From JAFIEN01 sp051859505 (GTDB lineage: Bacteria; Pseudomonadota; Alphaproteobacteria; Rhodobacterales; Rhodobacteraceae): DNA of 64,000 nt. Under the pieces are notes generated by a model. That model ran no database searches. It was not told the origin of the DNA and saw nothing but the letters and a program-made list of their open reading frames with translations. The position numbers and the translations under genes are program-made. The stretch lies in assembly GCA_051859505.1 (NCBI GenBank), contig JBHYFN010000022.1, positions 1 through 64,000 of the forward strand. The letters run 5' to 3'. This document shows, one piece after another, positions 34,378 to 43,385 of this stretch; positions within the stretch are counted from its first letter, which is position 1, and every line of letters starts with the position of its first letter.

Positions 34378-36207
34378 ATGAACGCGCCGAACCCCAACAT
34401 ACGCCCGGTCATCCGGCAGCTTGACGAGGCAATCATCAACCGCATCGCTGCGGGTGAGGTGGTCGAACGGCCGGCTTCGGCGGTCAAGGAACTGGTCGAG
34501 AATGCCATCGACGCCGGCGCGCGCCGCATCGAGGTGGTCATCGCGGACGGTGGGCGCAGCCTCGTGCGCGTCACCGATGACGGCTGCGGCATCGCCGCGA
34601 CGGATCTGCCGCTGGCCCTGTCGCGGCACGCCACCTCCAAGATCGACGGCTCTGACCTGCTCGATATCCGCAGCTTCGGCTTCCGGGGCGAGGCTCTGGC
34701 CTCGCTTGGGGCAGTCGGGCGGCTGACCGTCACCTCGCGCGTGGCTGGCGATGCCGGGGCGGCGATCACGGTCGTTGGCGGCACGGTCGGGGCGGTCAGG
34801 CCGGCGGCGCTTTCCGCGGGCACGATCGTCGAGCTTCGGGATCTGTTCTTCGCCACGCCGGCCCGGCTCAAGTTCCTGCGCAGCGACCGGGCCGAGGCGC
34901 AGGCCGTGGGCGACACGATCCGCCGCCTTGCCATGGCCGAACCCTTTGTCGCCTTCACCTTGCGCGATGCCACCGGGGGCGAGGACCGGGTCGTCTTTCG
35001 CGCCGAGGCGCAAAGCGGCGATCTGTTCGGTGCCGTCTCGGGGCGGCTGGCCGCGGTGATGGGGCGGGAATTCGTCGAGAATGCGGTCCCCCTCGATGCC
35101 GAAAGGGACGGGTTTCACCTCACCGGCCTCGCCGGTCTTCCGACCTATTCGCGCGGCGCGGCGGTGGCGCAATTCGCCTTCGTCAACGGCCGACCGGTGC
35201 GTGACAAGCTTCTGACCGGGGCGCTCAAGGCTGGCTACAGCGATCTTCTGCCGCGTGACCGGCACCCGGCGGTGGCGCTTTTCGTGGATTGCGATCCGCA
35301 GCTTGTCGATGTGAACGTCCATCCCGCGAAATCCGAGGTCCGGTTTCGCGATCCCGGTCTGGTGCGGGGGCTGATCGTCTCGGGCCTGCGTCACGCCCTT
35401 GCCGGTGCCGGGCATCGCGCCTCGACCACCATCGCGGGCGAGGCTCTGGGGGCGCTGCGGACGGAATCGGGGCAGGGGCATATCTCGGGGCGGATCTACC
35501 AGATGGATCGCCCCTCAAACGCCGCGCTGCATGCGGCGCGTCAGGCACAAGCGCCGGGCTTTGCCGAGACCGACCTGCCCAGTTCGCGGGTGGAGCCATA
35601 CGAGGCTGCCCCGGCCGAGGCCGAACACCTGCCGCTTGGCGCCGCGCGGGCGCAGGTTCACGGCACCTATATCATCGCCCAGACCGAGGCGGGGATCGTG
35701 ATCGTGGATCAGCATGCCGCCCATGAGCGGCTGGTCTACGAGCGGCTCAAGACCCAGGCCGAGGCAAACGGCGTTGCCGCTCAGGCGCTGCTGATCCCGG
35801 TTGTCGTCGATCTGCCCGCGCAAGAACGGCAGCTTCTGCTGGAGGCGGCGCCAGAGCTTGCGCGGTTCGGCCTCGGGATCGAGCCCTTCGGGCCGGGCGC
35901 CATCGCGGTTCGGGAAACGCCGGCCCTGCTGGGGCAGGTGGATGCGACCGCCCTTGTGCGCGACATCCTTGACGAGTTGCGCGATCAGGAGGCGACCCGC
36001 GCCCTTGCGGACCGGCGCGATGCGATCCTGTCGCGGGTGGCCTGTCACGGTTCCGTCCGGGCCGGACGGCAGATGCGGGCCGAAGAGATGAACGCCCTCC
36101 TGCGCGAGATGGAGGCGACCCCTCGTTCGGGCCAGTGCAACCACGGCCGCCCGACCTATGTGGAACTGCGGCTGTCGGATATCGAGCGTCTGTTCGGGCG
36201 GCGATGA
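34378..36207 (+). CDS. mutL: DNA mismatch repair protein MutL with endonuclease motif
   Basis: 609 residues. GHKL ATPase motifs ELVENAIDAGA, DDGCGI and FRGEALASL lie in the first 110 residues. The C-terminal domain has DQHAAHERLVYE (about 444-455), which fits the metal-binding endonuclease signature DQHA-x2-E-x4-E, and CNHGRP near the end. This MutL should therefore nick DNA itself, as in bacteria that lack MutH. The linker is Pro/Ala-rich. It starts 32 bp after the M16 pair. Confidence 0.96.
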   Translation: MNAPNPNIRPVIRQLDEAIINRIAAGEVVERPASAVKELVENAIDAGARRIEVVIADGGRSLVRVTDDGCGIAATDLPLALSRHATSKIDGSDLLDIRSFGFRGEALASLGAVGRLTVTSRVAGDAGAAITVVGGTVGAVRPAALSAGTIVELRDLFFATPARLKFLRSDRAEAQAVGDTIRRLAMAEPFVAFTLRDATGGEDRVVFRAEAQSGDLFGAVSGRLAAVMGREFVENAVPLDAERDGFHLTGLAGLPTYSRGAAVAQFAFVNGRPVRDKLLTGALKAGYSDLLPRDRHPAVALFVDCDPQLVDVNVHPAKSEVRFRDPGLVRGLIVSGLRHALAGAGHRASTTIAGEALGALRTESGQGHISGRIYQMDRPSNAALHAARQAQAPGFAETDLPSSRVEPYEAAPAEAEHLPLGAARAQVHGTYIIAQTEAGIVIVDQHAAHERLVYERLKTQAEANGVAAQALLIPVVVDLPAQERQLLLEAAPELARFGLGIEPFGPGAIAVRETPALLGQVDATALVRDILDELRDQEATRALADRRDAILSRVACHGSVRAGRQMRAEEMNALLREMEATPRSGQCNHGRPTYVELRLSDIERLFGRR

Positions 36208-36277
36208 GGTGGCGCAGGATTGCCACGCCGCCGACATCTGATTAGCGTCGGACCAGGCAAGAAGGAGTGGCCCGGCG

Positions 36278-36742
36278 ATGCTCGACATAACGCGCAACTT
36301 GCGCCTTGGTGGCCTGGCGCTGGCGATTGCCGGGATTGCGGGATGTGCCGATCATGGCCTTCCGCCCGAGGCCATGGCGCATGAAAACATCGTGCGCGAA
36401 ACCAGCCGCGCCTTTGCGGACAGCTATCTGCATGTTCCCTTTGCCGAAGGGCCTGTCGCGGTGGTTGCGACCGAAGGCGGCAAGCTGCGCACCTATCGGC
36501 TGGTGCCCTGCCGCAGCGGCACCGAGGTCTGTGCCGGGTCCGAGCGGGGCAGGGTGGGGGCGCTGCGGGTCAGCCCCGACTACTACATCGTGACCGGCCT
36601 ATATGGCCGGACCTTCTTTCTGTCGCCGGGCGGCGATGGATGGCTGCGTGTGGGCCAGACCGATCTGCCGCTGGCCTGGGATTCGGAAGGCAGGGCGCGG
36701 CCGCAGCCGCTTTATACCTTCCCCTCGGTGCCGCGCGGCTGA
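36278..36742 (+). CDS. Putative lipoprotein, unknown function
   Basis: 154 residues with a lipoprotein signal: LALAIAGIAGC, lipidated Cys near residue 23, followed by Ala-Asp. Asp at +2 might retain it in the inner membrane by the enterobacterial rule. The mature part is short beta strands (VAVVATEGGKLRTYRLVPC, YYIVTGLYGRTFFLSPGG) with two further Cys (CRSGTEVC). No family recognised. GAAGGAG precedes the ATG. It is followed by the chrR stop on the opposite strand. Confidence 0.65.
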   Translation: MLDITRNLRLGGLALAIAGIAGCADHGLPPEAMAHENIVRETSRAFADSYLHVPFAEGPVAVVATEGGKLRTYRLVPCRSGTEVCAGSERGRVGALRVSPDYYIVTGLYGRTFFLSPGGDGWLRVGQTDLPLAWDSEGRARPQPLYTFPSVPRG

Positions 36743-36774
36743 CGCGCCGCGCCCGCCGCCGCGCTCCGGCAGTC

Positions 36775-37437
36775 TCAGATCCGCATGATCGACTGTGCCA
36801 GACGCGGCAGCAACCCGTTGAACTGCAGCGGCGCATCGGTTGCCGCAAGGCAGATGCAATCGGGCCCCTCGACGGCGACGGGCTTGTGCACCGTGCTGTC
36901 ATCCGCGACCTCGATATCGCCGGCGGCGAAGACATCCTCCTCGTCGCGGAAGGCGCCCTGCAGCACAAGCGTCAGCTCGAGCCCCTGATGCCCGTGGTCC
37001 GGCACGGCGACCCCGCCGGGAATGCGCAACAGCCGCACCGTCGCCTCGCCCTCGGTCTTCAACAGCGCCTGCGAGACGCCGCCGCCAACCCGACGCCATG
37101 CCACGCTGTCGAGGTCGCCGCCGACATAATCCTTCAGCGGCGCTGGGAAGAGGCCTTTCCGCGCCTCGGGCCGTTTGCGGGGTTCGGGCGGGGCGCCGGC
37201 GATGCGGCGCAGCGTCGCCTCGAAACTGTCGTCCGAGACGGCAACGCTCTCGGCCGCGTCGATCAGGCTGCCGCCGACGGCATCGAAGGCATGCATCCGC
37301 GCGCGGCATTCGTCGCACATCGAGATGTGCGTGGCGACCACGAGGTTGAAGGCCTCGGGCAATGTGCCTGCGGCATAGCCGATCAGCAGGGCGTCCGACA
37401 GGTGATGTCTGATCTTGTTCATTGGCGTCAACTTCAT
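36775..37437 (-). CDS. chrR: Anti-sigma factor ChrR
   Basis: Zinc-dependent inhibitor of the ECF sigma factor RpoE, released by singlet oxygen. 220 residues. The N-terminal ZAS domain has IRHHLSDALL and THISMCDECRAR (His and two Cys ligands). The C-terminal cupin domain has PDHGHQGLELTLVLQGAFRDE and CICLAATDAPLQFN, and closely resembles ChrR of R. sphaeroides. The ATG overlaps the rpoE stop by 4 bp (ATGA), so the pair is made in fixed ratio; a second ATG at 37422 is possible. Confidence 0.94.
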   Translation of the reverse strand: MKLTPMNKIRHHLSDALLIGYAAGTLPEAFNLVVATHISMCDECRARMHAFDAVGGSLIDAAESVAVSDDSFEATLRRIAGAPPEPRKRPEARKGLFPAPLKDYVGGDLDSVAWRRVGGGVSQALLKTEGEATVRLLRIPGGVAVPDHGHQGLELTLVLQGAFRDEEDVFAAGDIEVADDSTVHKPVAVEGPDCICLAATDAPLQFNGLLPRLAQSIMRI

Positions 37438-37979
37438 GTCATCGCATGGCGCAGTCGATCCAGCGCCAGCCGTATCCTCGATTTGATCGTGCCAAGCGGG
37501 AGGCCCGTCTCGGCAGCGATCTCGCTATGGGAAAGCTCGCCGAAATAGGCGCGTTCGATGAGCTTCCTCTGTTTTTCCGGCAACTGCGCCAACGCTTCTG
37601 CGAGTTGTTCAGCTTCCTGCTGACTGACCAGGACTTCGGCCGCCGAAGGTTCTTCTTCCGGGCCCCAGGGCAGATCCTCGGGCTCGGGTCGGCGGTCCTT
37701 GCGGATCAGGTCGATCCGGCGGTTCCGCGCTATGGTGAAGATCCAGGTCGAAACACTGGCCTTCGTTCCGTCGAACATATGCGCCTTGCGCCAAAGGGTT
37801 GCCATCACATCCTGGGTGCATTCCTCGGCAAACTCGGCCGTGCTGCCCGACTTCATGAGAAAGGATTTCACCCGCGGCGCGAAGTGCCGAAAGATCTGGG
37901 CAAAGGCCTCCTGATCCTGATGATCACGTATCGCTTCAAGCTGGGCGATCCACTCCAGCCGTTTCGACATGTCTGACAC
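37434..37979 (-). CDS. rpoE: ECF sigma factor RpoE (singlet-oxygen response)
   Basis: Region 2 has FRHFAPRVKSFLMKSG, FAEECTQDVMATLWRKA and STWIFTIARNRRIDLIRK. Region 4 has LPEKQRKLIERAYFGELSHS and LPLGTIKSRIRLALDRLR. 181 residues from GTG 37979 (AAAGG nine bases upstream); ATG 37970 is an alternative. The frame is open to an ATG at 38090, but the predicted autoregulated promoter would start transcription there, so that start is rejected. It is co-translated with its anti-sigma factor chrR and divergent from the probable target operon. Confidence 0.93.
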   Translation of the reverse strand: MSDMSKRLEWIAQLEAIRDHQDQEAFAQIFRHFAPRVKSFLMKSGSTAEFAEECTQDVMATLWRKAHMFDGTKASVSTWIFTIARNRRIDLIRKDRRPEPEDLPWGPEEEPSAAEVLVSQQEAEQLAEALAQLPEKQRKLIERAYFGELSHSEIAAETGLPLGTIKSRIRLALDRLRHAMT

Positions 37980-38095
37980 AGAAGCCGACCTTTGATGGCG
38001 GGGGCGCGAAACCGGGGCCCGATCCGTTGCGGCCAGAGCCGGTGCCCTGCCTCCCTCCTCTTTAGCAAGCTCTGTCTGCACGTCAAACATGAGGT

Positions 38096-38124
38096 GGTTA
38101 CGCGGCCTCGTTCCAGTTGGATCA
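38096..38124 (-). promoter_or_regulatory. Predicted RpoE-dependent promoter of rpoE-chrR
   Basis: Minus-strand TGATCC (38124-38119), 17-bp spacer, GTAACC (38101-38096). TGATCC is the -35 known for R. sphaeroides RpoE promoters, with a GTA-type -10. It implies autoregulation and a leader of about 110 nt. Confidence 0.75.
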
Positions 38125-38159
38125 CCTTTGCGACAACAAAATCTTCCGTTGCCTTCGAG

Positions 38160-38188
38160 TCATCCGACAGCAAAGGTCTGGCGTAAGA
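38160..38188 (+). promoter_or_regulatory. Predicted RpoE-dependent promoter of the divergent operon
   Basis: TCATCC (38160-38165), 17-bp spacer, GTAAGA (38183-38188). One mismatch in the -35 to the site in front of rpoE, identical spacer length, and the same GTAA start of the -10. The first gene starts 36 bp further on. Confidence 0.7.
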
Positions 38189-38223
38189 AACTTCAACAAA
38201 CCCGACGACGGAGCAGAAATCGA

Positions 38224-39522
38224 ATGAACGTGATGACCGGGCCGGTGGGGCCCAGAACGATCGCCGTTATCGGCGCCGGTATCTCTGGCATGGGTGCCGC
38301 CTACCATCTCTCTCCCCACCACCGGGTCACCTTGTTCGAGGCGGAAGGCCGCCTTGGCGGCCATGCCCGCACAAGGATGGTCGGGCCGAACCGTGACATT
38401 CCGGTCGATACCGGGTTCATCGTCTTCAACTACGTCAACTATCCGCATCTGACCGCGCTGTTCAGCGAGCTTGGCGTGCCGGTGACGCGGTCGAACATGA
38501 GCTTCGGGGCGTCGATCGGCGGCGGCCGGATCGAATACGGGCTGGCCGATCTTGATGCCCTGTTCGCCCAGCGCCGCAACCTCGCCAACCCCCGGTTCCT
38601 GCGGATGGTGCGCGATATCCTGCGCTTCAATGCGATGGCGCTGGAGGCATCGCGGGAAGAGGGGCTGACCATCGGCGGGCTGATCAAGAAGCTGGGTCTG
38701 GGCAGCTATTTCCGGGATTGCTATCTGCTGCCTTTCTCGGGGGCGATCTGGTCGACGCCCACTGAAAAGGTGCTCGATTTTCCGGCCTATGCGATGATGC
38801 GGTTCTTCAAGAACCACGGGCTTCTGGGCTATTCCGGGCAGCATCAGTGGTTCACGGTCGCCGGCGGTTCGGTCGAATATGTCTCGCGGCTCGAGGCGGC
38901 GCTGGTGGCGCGCGGGGTCGAGCTGCGGCTTTCGGCGCCTGTCGCCGGGGTGCGGCGCAGCATCACCGGGGTCGAGGTCAGGACACCGGCCGGAGATTGG
39001 GAGCATTTCGACGAGGTCGTCTTCGCCACCCATTCCGACATCACCCTGCGGATGCTGGCCGACACATCCCCCGCCGAGGCCCGCTCGCTTTCCGCGCTGC
39101 GCTATCAGCCCAATGACGTCGTGCTGCATTCCGACGCCTCGATCATGCCGAAAAGGCGCAAGGTCTGGTCCTCCTGGACCTATACCGAGGGGCCCGAGAA
39201 ATCGACCGACCGGATCGACCTGTCCTACTGGATGAACTCGCTTCAGCCCTGGCTGAGGGGCGAGGATTATTTCATCACCCTCAACTCCACGCGCCCGATC
39301 CGCGAAGACCTGATCTGGGACAAGGTGGTGATGGACCATCCGGTCTATGACCTTGCGGCAGAAACAGCCCGCAAGGAGATGCGCGAGATGAACGGGACGA
39401 ACCGGACATGGTTCTGCGGCGCCTGGATGCGCGACGGCTTTCACGAAGACGGGCTGGCCAGCGCCGTGGATGTGGCGGGCGCGATCAACGCGACCGCGCA
39501 AATGTCGATCGCGGCAGAGTGA
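38224..39522 (+). CDS. FAD-dependent amine oxidase-like oxidoreductase
   Basis: 432 residues with an N-terminal dinucleotide fold IAVIGAGISGMGAAYHL and FEAEGRLGGHART, typical of the flavin amine oxidase/phytoene desaturase group. DTGFIVFNYVNYPHLT marks the subgroup that accompanies DUF1365 genes. In R. sphaeroides the counterpart heads an RpoE-controlled operon divergent from rpoE, and this locus has been tied to fatty-acid modification. I infer a lipid-modifying oxidoreductase made under photo-oxidative stress. ATG 38224 follows the predicted promoter. The next gene overlaps by 4 bp. Confidence 0.88.
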   Translation: MNVMTGPVGPRTIAVIGAGISGMGAAYHLSPHHRVTLFEAEGRLGGHARTRMVGPNRDIPVDTGFIVFNYVNYPHLTALFSELGVPVTRSNMSFGASIGGGRIEYGLADLDALFAQRRNLANPRFLRMVRDILRFNAMALEASREEGLTIGGLIKKLGLGSYFRDCYLLPFSGAIWSTPTEKVLDFPAYAMMRFFKNHGLLGYSGQHQWFTVAGGSVEYVSRLEAALVARGVELRLSAPVAGVRRSITGVEVRTPAGDWEHFDEVVFATHSDITLRMLADTSPAEARSLSALRYQPNDVVLHSDASIMPKRRKVWSSWTYTEGPEKSTDRIDLSYWMNSLQPWLRGEDYFITLNSTRPIREDLIWDKVVMDHPVYDLAAETARKEMREMNGTNRTWFCGAWMRDGFHEDGLASAVDVAGAINATAQMSIAAE

Positions 39523-40274
39523 GCCGGGTCGAACATATCGCGGGCCAGACCTATCATGGCAGGCGTGGCGGAACGAAGAACGCGTTTCGCTACTCCATCG
39601 ACTATGTGCTTCTGGATGCCGAGGCCGAGGTCGAAACGCCGCTCCTTTTCAGCCGGAACGGGCGGAACCTGTCGGCGCTGAACGATGCCGATCACGGCGG
39701 GCCGCCGCGCGGGGGCCGGGGCGCGCCATGGGCGCGCGAGGTGCTGGCCGGGCATGGCATCGACCTGACGGGACGGATCGACCTTCTGGCCCAGCCGCGG
39801 TTCCTGGGCCATGTGTTCAACCCGGTCAGTTTCTGGCTGTGCCATGATGACGCGGGCCTTCTGCGGGTCGTGATCGCCGAGGTGACCAACACCTTCGGCG
39901 ACCGGCATTCCTACCTGTGCCATCACCAGGACCTGCGCCCGATCGACAAGTCCGCCACGATGCAGGCGACAAAGATCATGCATGTCTCGCCCTTCCAGCC
40001 GATCGAGGGCGGCTACACCTTTCGCTTCGACATCACGCCCGAGGCGGTCGGGATCTGGATCGACTACAGCCGCGGCAACGGCGGCCTGATCGCCACCCTT
40101 TCGGGCGAGCGCCGACCGCTGACCAATGGCGGCATCCTGCGCGCGATCCTGCGCCGGCCCTTCGGGTCGCGCCGGGTGCTGGCGCTGATCCACTGGCAGG
40201 CGCTCAAGCTGTGGTGGAAGGGCGCCACCTTCCGGTCACGTCCCGAGGCGCCGACGGAAGAGGTCAGCCGGTGA
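39519..40274 (+). CDS. DUF1365 protein
   Basis: 251 residues from GTG 39519, which overlaps the previous stop (GTGA). Family blocks are HGRRGGTKNAFRYSIDYVLL, GHVFNPVSFWLCHD and EVTNTFGDRHSYL, then KIMHVSPFQPIEGGYTF. DUF1365 proteins accompany the FAD-dependent enzyme and often cyclopropane synthases, pointing to fatty-acid modification; the reaction is not assigned. No cyclopropane synthase is seen in this operon. Confidence 0.88.
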   Translation: MSRVEHIAGQTYHGRRGGTKNAFRYSIDYVLLDAEAEVETPLLFSRNGRNLSALNDADHGGPPRGGRGAPWAREVLAGHGIDLTGRIDLLAQPRFLGHVFNPVSFWLCHDDAGLLRVVIAEVTNTFGDRHSYLCHHQDLRPIDKSATMQATKIMHVSPFQPIEGGYTFRFDITPEAVGIWIDYSRGNGGLIATLSGERRPLTNGGILRAILRRPFGSRRVLALIHWQALKLWWKGATFRSRPEAPTEEVSR

Positions 40275-41512
40275 CAGCCCTTGCCGCGCGCAGAGGGCGG
40301 GACCGGTTTCCCGCGTGGTCGGTCTTTGGCGCCGTCCTCTCGGCCGCCGGCCTGCCGATCTATATCTACGCGCCGAAATACTATGCCGACACTTTCGGCG
40401 TCAGCCTCGCGGCGCTGGGCGCCCTGCTGTTCGCGCTGCGCCTGTTCGATGTGGTGCAGGATCCGGTTCTGGGCTGGATCTCGGAACGGTTGGGCAAGGC
40501 GCGGGCCGGGGCGGTGGCCTTTGCGGCAGGGATCCTTGCCCTGTCGATGCTGGGCCTGTTCGCCGTCACGCCGCCGATTGCGCCGATCTGGTGGTTCGGG
40601 CTGACGGTGACGGGGCTGTTTTCGTCCTTCAGCTTCCTGACGATCACCTTCTATGCCCAAGGCATCGCCAAGGCGGGCGATGCGCCCGACGGCCATGTGC
40701 GGCTGGCCGCATGGCGCGAAAGCGGCGCGCTGCTGGGGATCTGCATCGCCGCGGTGACGCCCACGCTTCTGATGGGGGTGACGGAAGCGCCCTTTGCCAC
40801 CTTCGCCCTGGGCTTCGCGGCCATGACGGCGCTTGCCGTGGTTCTGATGTGGCCGGAATGGACCGGGGGCGGGGCGCATGAGCCCGTGCCGATGGGCACC
40901 ATCCTCGCCGATCCCGGCGCGCGGCGGCTTCTGGTGCTGGCGCTGGTCAATGCGACGCCGGTTGCCGTCACCTCGACCCTGTTCCTGTTCTATGTGGAAA
41001 GCCGGCTGGATGCGCCGGGTTGGGAAGGGGTGCTGCTGGTCCTGTTCTTTCTGGCGGCCGCAATCTCGAGCCCGGGGTGGAGCATGCTCGCCCGCCGCTT
41101 CGGCTCAAAGCCGGTGCTTCTGGTGGCGATGGTGCTGGCGATCCTGTCGTTCGGTGTGGCCTTCACGCTTGGCCCCGGCGATGTGGCGATCTTTGCGGTG
41201 ATCTGCATCCTGTCCGGCGCGACGATCGGCGCGGATCTGACCCTGATGCCCGCCCTCTTTGCGCGGCGCATGGCGAAGGTCAGCCCCAACGGCGGGCAGG
41301 GCTTCGGCCTTTGGGGGCTGATGAACAAGTTTACCCTCGCCTTTGCCGCCGTAACTCTGCTGCCGCTGCTGGAGCGCTCCGGTTTCGTGGCCGGAGCGGC
41401 GGACAATCCCGATGCCGCGCTGGATCTTCTGGCTCTGCTTTATGCCGTGGTGCCTCTGGCACTGAAACTGGTGGCCATCGTGCTGCTGTCCCTGACCCGA
41501 TTGGAGGACTGA
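40271..41512 (+). CDS. MFS transporter, GPH (sugar:cation symporter-like) type
   Basis: 413 residues with about 12 hydrophobic segments. The stretch FDVVQDPVLGWISERLGKAR is the loop motif of the GPH/MelB-like MFS_2 branch. GTG 40271 overlaps the DUF1365 stop. Its operon partners suggest movement of a lipid, lipid precursor or stress metabolite rather than sugar, but the substrate cannot be read from sequence. Confidence 0.85.
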   Translation: MTALAARRGRDRFPAWSVFGAVLSAAGLPIYIYAPKYYADTFGVSLAALGALLFALRLFDVVQDPVLGWISERLGKARAGAVAFAAGILALSMLGLFAVTPPIAPIWWFGLTVTGLFSSFSFLTITFYAQGIAKAGDAPDGHVRLAAWRESGALLGICIAAVTPTLLMGVTEAPFATFALGFAAMTALAVVLMWPEWTGGGAHEPVPMGTILADPGARRLLVLALVNATPVAVTSTLFLFYVESRLDAPGWEGVLLVLFFLAAAISSPGWSMLARRFGSKPVLLVAMVLAILSFGVAFTLGPGDVAIFAVICILSGATIGADLTLMPALFARRMAKVSPNGGQGFGLWGLMNKFTLAFAAVTLLPLLERSGFVAGAADNPDAALDLLALLYAVVPLALKLVAIVLLSLTRLED

Positions 41513-41517
41513 AGCCC

Positions 41518-42081
41518 ATGACGACACTGATCCCGATCATCCTGACCCTTGCCGTTGTCGCTGCCCTGCTGATCCTGCGGCGGCGATATGCCGCCTTTGC
41601 GGCGCAGCGCCCCGAGGATTACGAGGGGGCCGGTCCGCAGTTCGACATCCGCGAGCGGCTGAACGGCCCGATCGTCTGCGAAGGTGTGATCTTCGGGCCG
41701 ACAGGGCGCGTCAGTTCACGCTTCGTTGCGGATTTCGAGGCAAGTTGGCAGGGTAATGTCGGTACGATGAAGGAAGTGTTTCACTATGACAGCGGCGCTG
41801 TCCAGAACCGCGAATGGAAGCTGACCCTTGGCAATGACGGCGCGATCCGGGCCGAGGCGGCGGATGTGGTCGGCACGGGAACCGGCTGGCAGAAGGGCTC
41901 GGCCGTGCAACTGAATTACCGCATCCGTCTTACGCCCGAGGCCGGGGGGCATATATTGGATACAGTGGACTGGATGTATCTGACACCGAACGGCACGATC
42001 ATGAACCGCAGCCAGTTCCGCAAATTCGGGATCAAGGTGGCCGAACTGGTCGCCACCATGCGGCCGAAAGAGGCTGCCTGA
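41518..42081 (+). CDS. DUF3833 protein
   Basis: 187 residues, one N-terminal membrane segment (LIPIILTLAVVAALLIL). A beta-rich part follows with FDIRERLNGPIVCEGVIFGP, SSRFVADFEASWQGN and FHYDSGAVQNREWKL, then DTVDWMYLTPNGTIMNRSQF. The pattern fits DUF3833, which resembles lipocalin-like lipid-binding proteins. ATG 41518 comes 5 bp after the MFS stop. It is likely a membrane-anchored partner in lipid handling. Confidence 0.8.
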   Translation: MTTLIPIILTLAVVAALLILRRRYAAFAAQRPEDYEGAGPQFDIRERLNGPIVCEGVIFGPTGRVSSRFVADFEASWQGNVGTMKEVFHYDSGAVQNREWKLTLGNDGAIRAEAADVVGTGTGWQKGSAVQLNYRIRLTPEAGGHILDTVDWMYLTPNGTIMNRSQFRKFGIKVAELVATMRPKEAA

Positions 42082-42105
42082 GACTATCAAGGAAGGACTT
42101 TCAAG

Positions 42106-42843
42106 GTGAGACAGTGGCAAGGCAAACGGTATTGGCTGATCGGCGCGAGCGAGGGTCTGGGCCGAGAGGTTGCGAACCTGCTGTCGCGCCTTGGCACCGA
42201 AGTGATCGTCAGCGCCCGCAACGAAGAGCGGCTGAAAGAGCTTGTCGCCGAGCTGCCGGGAAAGGCATCGCATGTCGTGGTTGACGTCAGCGACCGCAAG
42301 GCGCTTGAGGATGCGGCACAGAAGATCGGCCCGATTGATGGCATGATCTACCTTGCCGGCGTCTACTGGCCGATGAAATCGACCGAGTGGGACAATGAAA
42401 AGGCCGAGACGATGGCCGACATCAACTTCCTCGGTGCGCAGCGCGCCGTGGGGGCGGTGATCGGGCCGATGGTCGAACGCGGCACCGGGCATATCGTTCT
42501 GACCGGATCGCTGTCGGGCTTTCGCGGCCTGCCGGGGGCGATCGGCTATTGCGCCTCCAAGGCGGGGCTGATGTCGCTTGCCGAATCGATGCAGGCCGAC
42601 CTGCGCAAGACGGGGATCGAGGTGCAGCTGATCAACCCGGGTTTCATCAAGACGCGCCTGACCGAGAAGAACGATTTCAACATGCCCTTCATCATGGACC
42701 CCGAAGAGGCCGCGCGCGAATTCGTGGATCACCTGAACACGACCGATTTCAAGAAAAGCTTTCCGCTGCTCTTCTCCTGGGTGTTCCGACTCAGCCAGTT
42801 CATGCCAGACTGGATGTATTACCGCCTGTTCGGCGCACGCTGA
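42106..42843 (+). CDS. Short-chain dehydrogenase/reductase
   Basis: 245 residues from GTG 42106 (AAGGAAGG upstream). Rossmann GASEGLG near residues 13-19; active site GSLSGF...YCASK with Tyr and Lys. The usual NNAG is replaced by LAGVY. A C-terminal hydrophobic helix (SFPLLFSWVFRLSQFM) could bind membrane. It is the last gene of the predicted RpoE operon, matching the short-chain dehydrogenase at the end of the R. sphaeroides cluster. The substrate is probably a lipid. Confidence 0.9.
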   Translation: MRQWQGKRYWLIGASEGLGREVANLLSRLGTEVIVSARNEERLKELVAELPGKASHVVVDVSDRKALEDAAQKIGPIDGMIYLAGVYWPMKSTEWDNEKAETMADINFLGAQRAVGAVIGPMVERGTGHIVLTGSLSGFRGLPGAIGYCASKAGLMSLAESMQADLRKTGIEVQLINPGFIKTRLTEKNDFNMPFIMDPEEAAREFVDHLNTTDFKKSFPLLFSWVFRLSQFMPDWMYYRLFGAR

Positions 42844-42910
42844 CTTGCGCCAGATCAAGGTGTCGCCTCCGCCGAAAGCGGATCATCTTTCTCCATAGGG
42901 AGGATGCGAG

Positions 42911-43231
42911 ATGGACATTGCGACCGACAAGATCGCCGAGGTCATCATACTGGCGCGGGATCTGGATCATCGCTCGGCCGAGTTCGACGGTTTCATCGAA
43001 AGCCTGAACGAGGACGAGAAGGCGAACCTTGTCGCGCTCATGTGGGTCGGGCGCGGGTCGTTCGAGCCCGAGGAATTCGACCAGGCGGTCGAAACGGCGC
43101 TGGGCGAGGCGACGGTTCCCACGGCGGAATACCTCAAGGGGTCGCTGCATCTTGCCGACCATCTGGAAAACGGGATGGACGCGCTGGGCATCTCTGCTCT
43201 GGATGAAGAAGACCGGATCTACCGAGCCTGA
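42911..43231 (+). CDS. DUF3775 protein
   Basis: 106-residue acidic helical protein. NEDEKANLVALMWVGRGSFE and TVPTAEYLKGSLHLADHLENG match DUF3775, found widely in alphaproteobacteria without a known role. GGGAGG precedes the ATG. It may follow the RpoE operon by read-through; only 67 bp separate them. Confidence 0.85.
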   Translation: MDIATDKIAEVIILARDLDHRSAEFDGFIESLNEDEKANLVALMWVGRGSFEPEEFDQAVETALGEATVPTAEYLKGSLHLADHLENGMDALGISALDEEDRIYRA

Positions 43232-43385
43232 TCGGAATTTGCGCCGCCCGGGCTGCGGGGCATCGCGCCAATGTCATGCGGCCCCGGGGCCACTGCTATT
43301 GAATAGCGTGACACCGGCAGCCTAGCTTGTGTTCAAGAAGGCGCCCCGATGGGAGCGACCCGTCCACAGGCATGAGGAGTTGGCG

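Noticed and set aside
37980..38090. N-terminal extension of RpoE to the ATG at 38090
   Set aside because: The predicted RpoE promoter would place the transcription start at about this ATG, leaving no ribosome site, and the extra 37 residues match no sigma-factor sequence.
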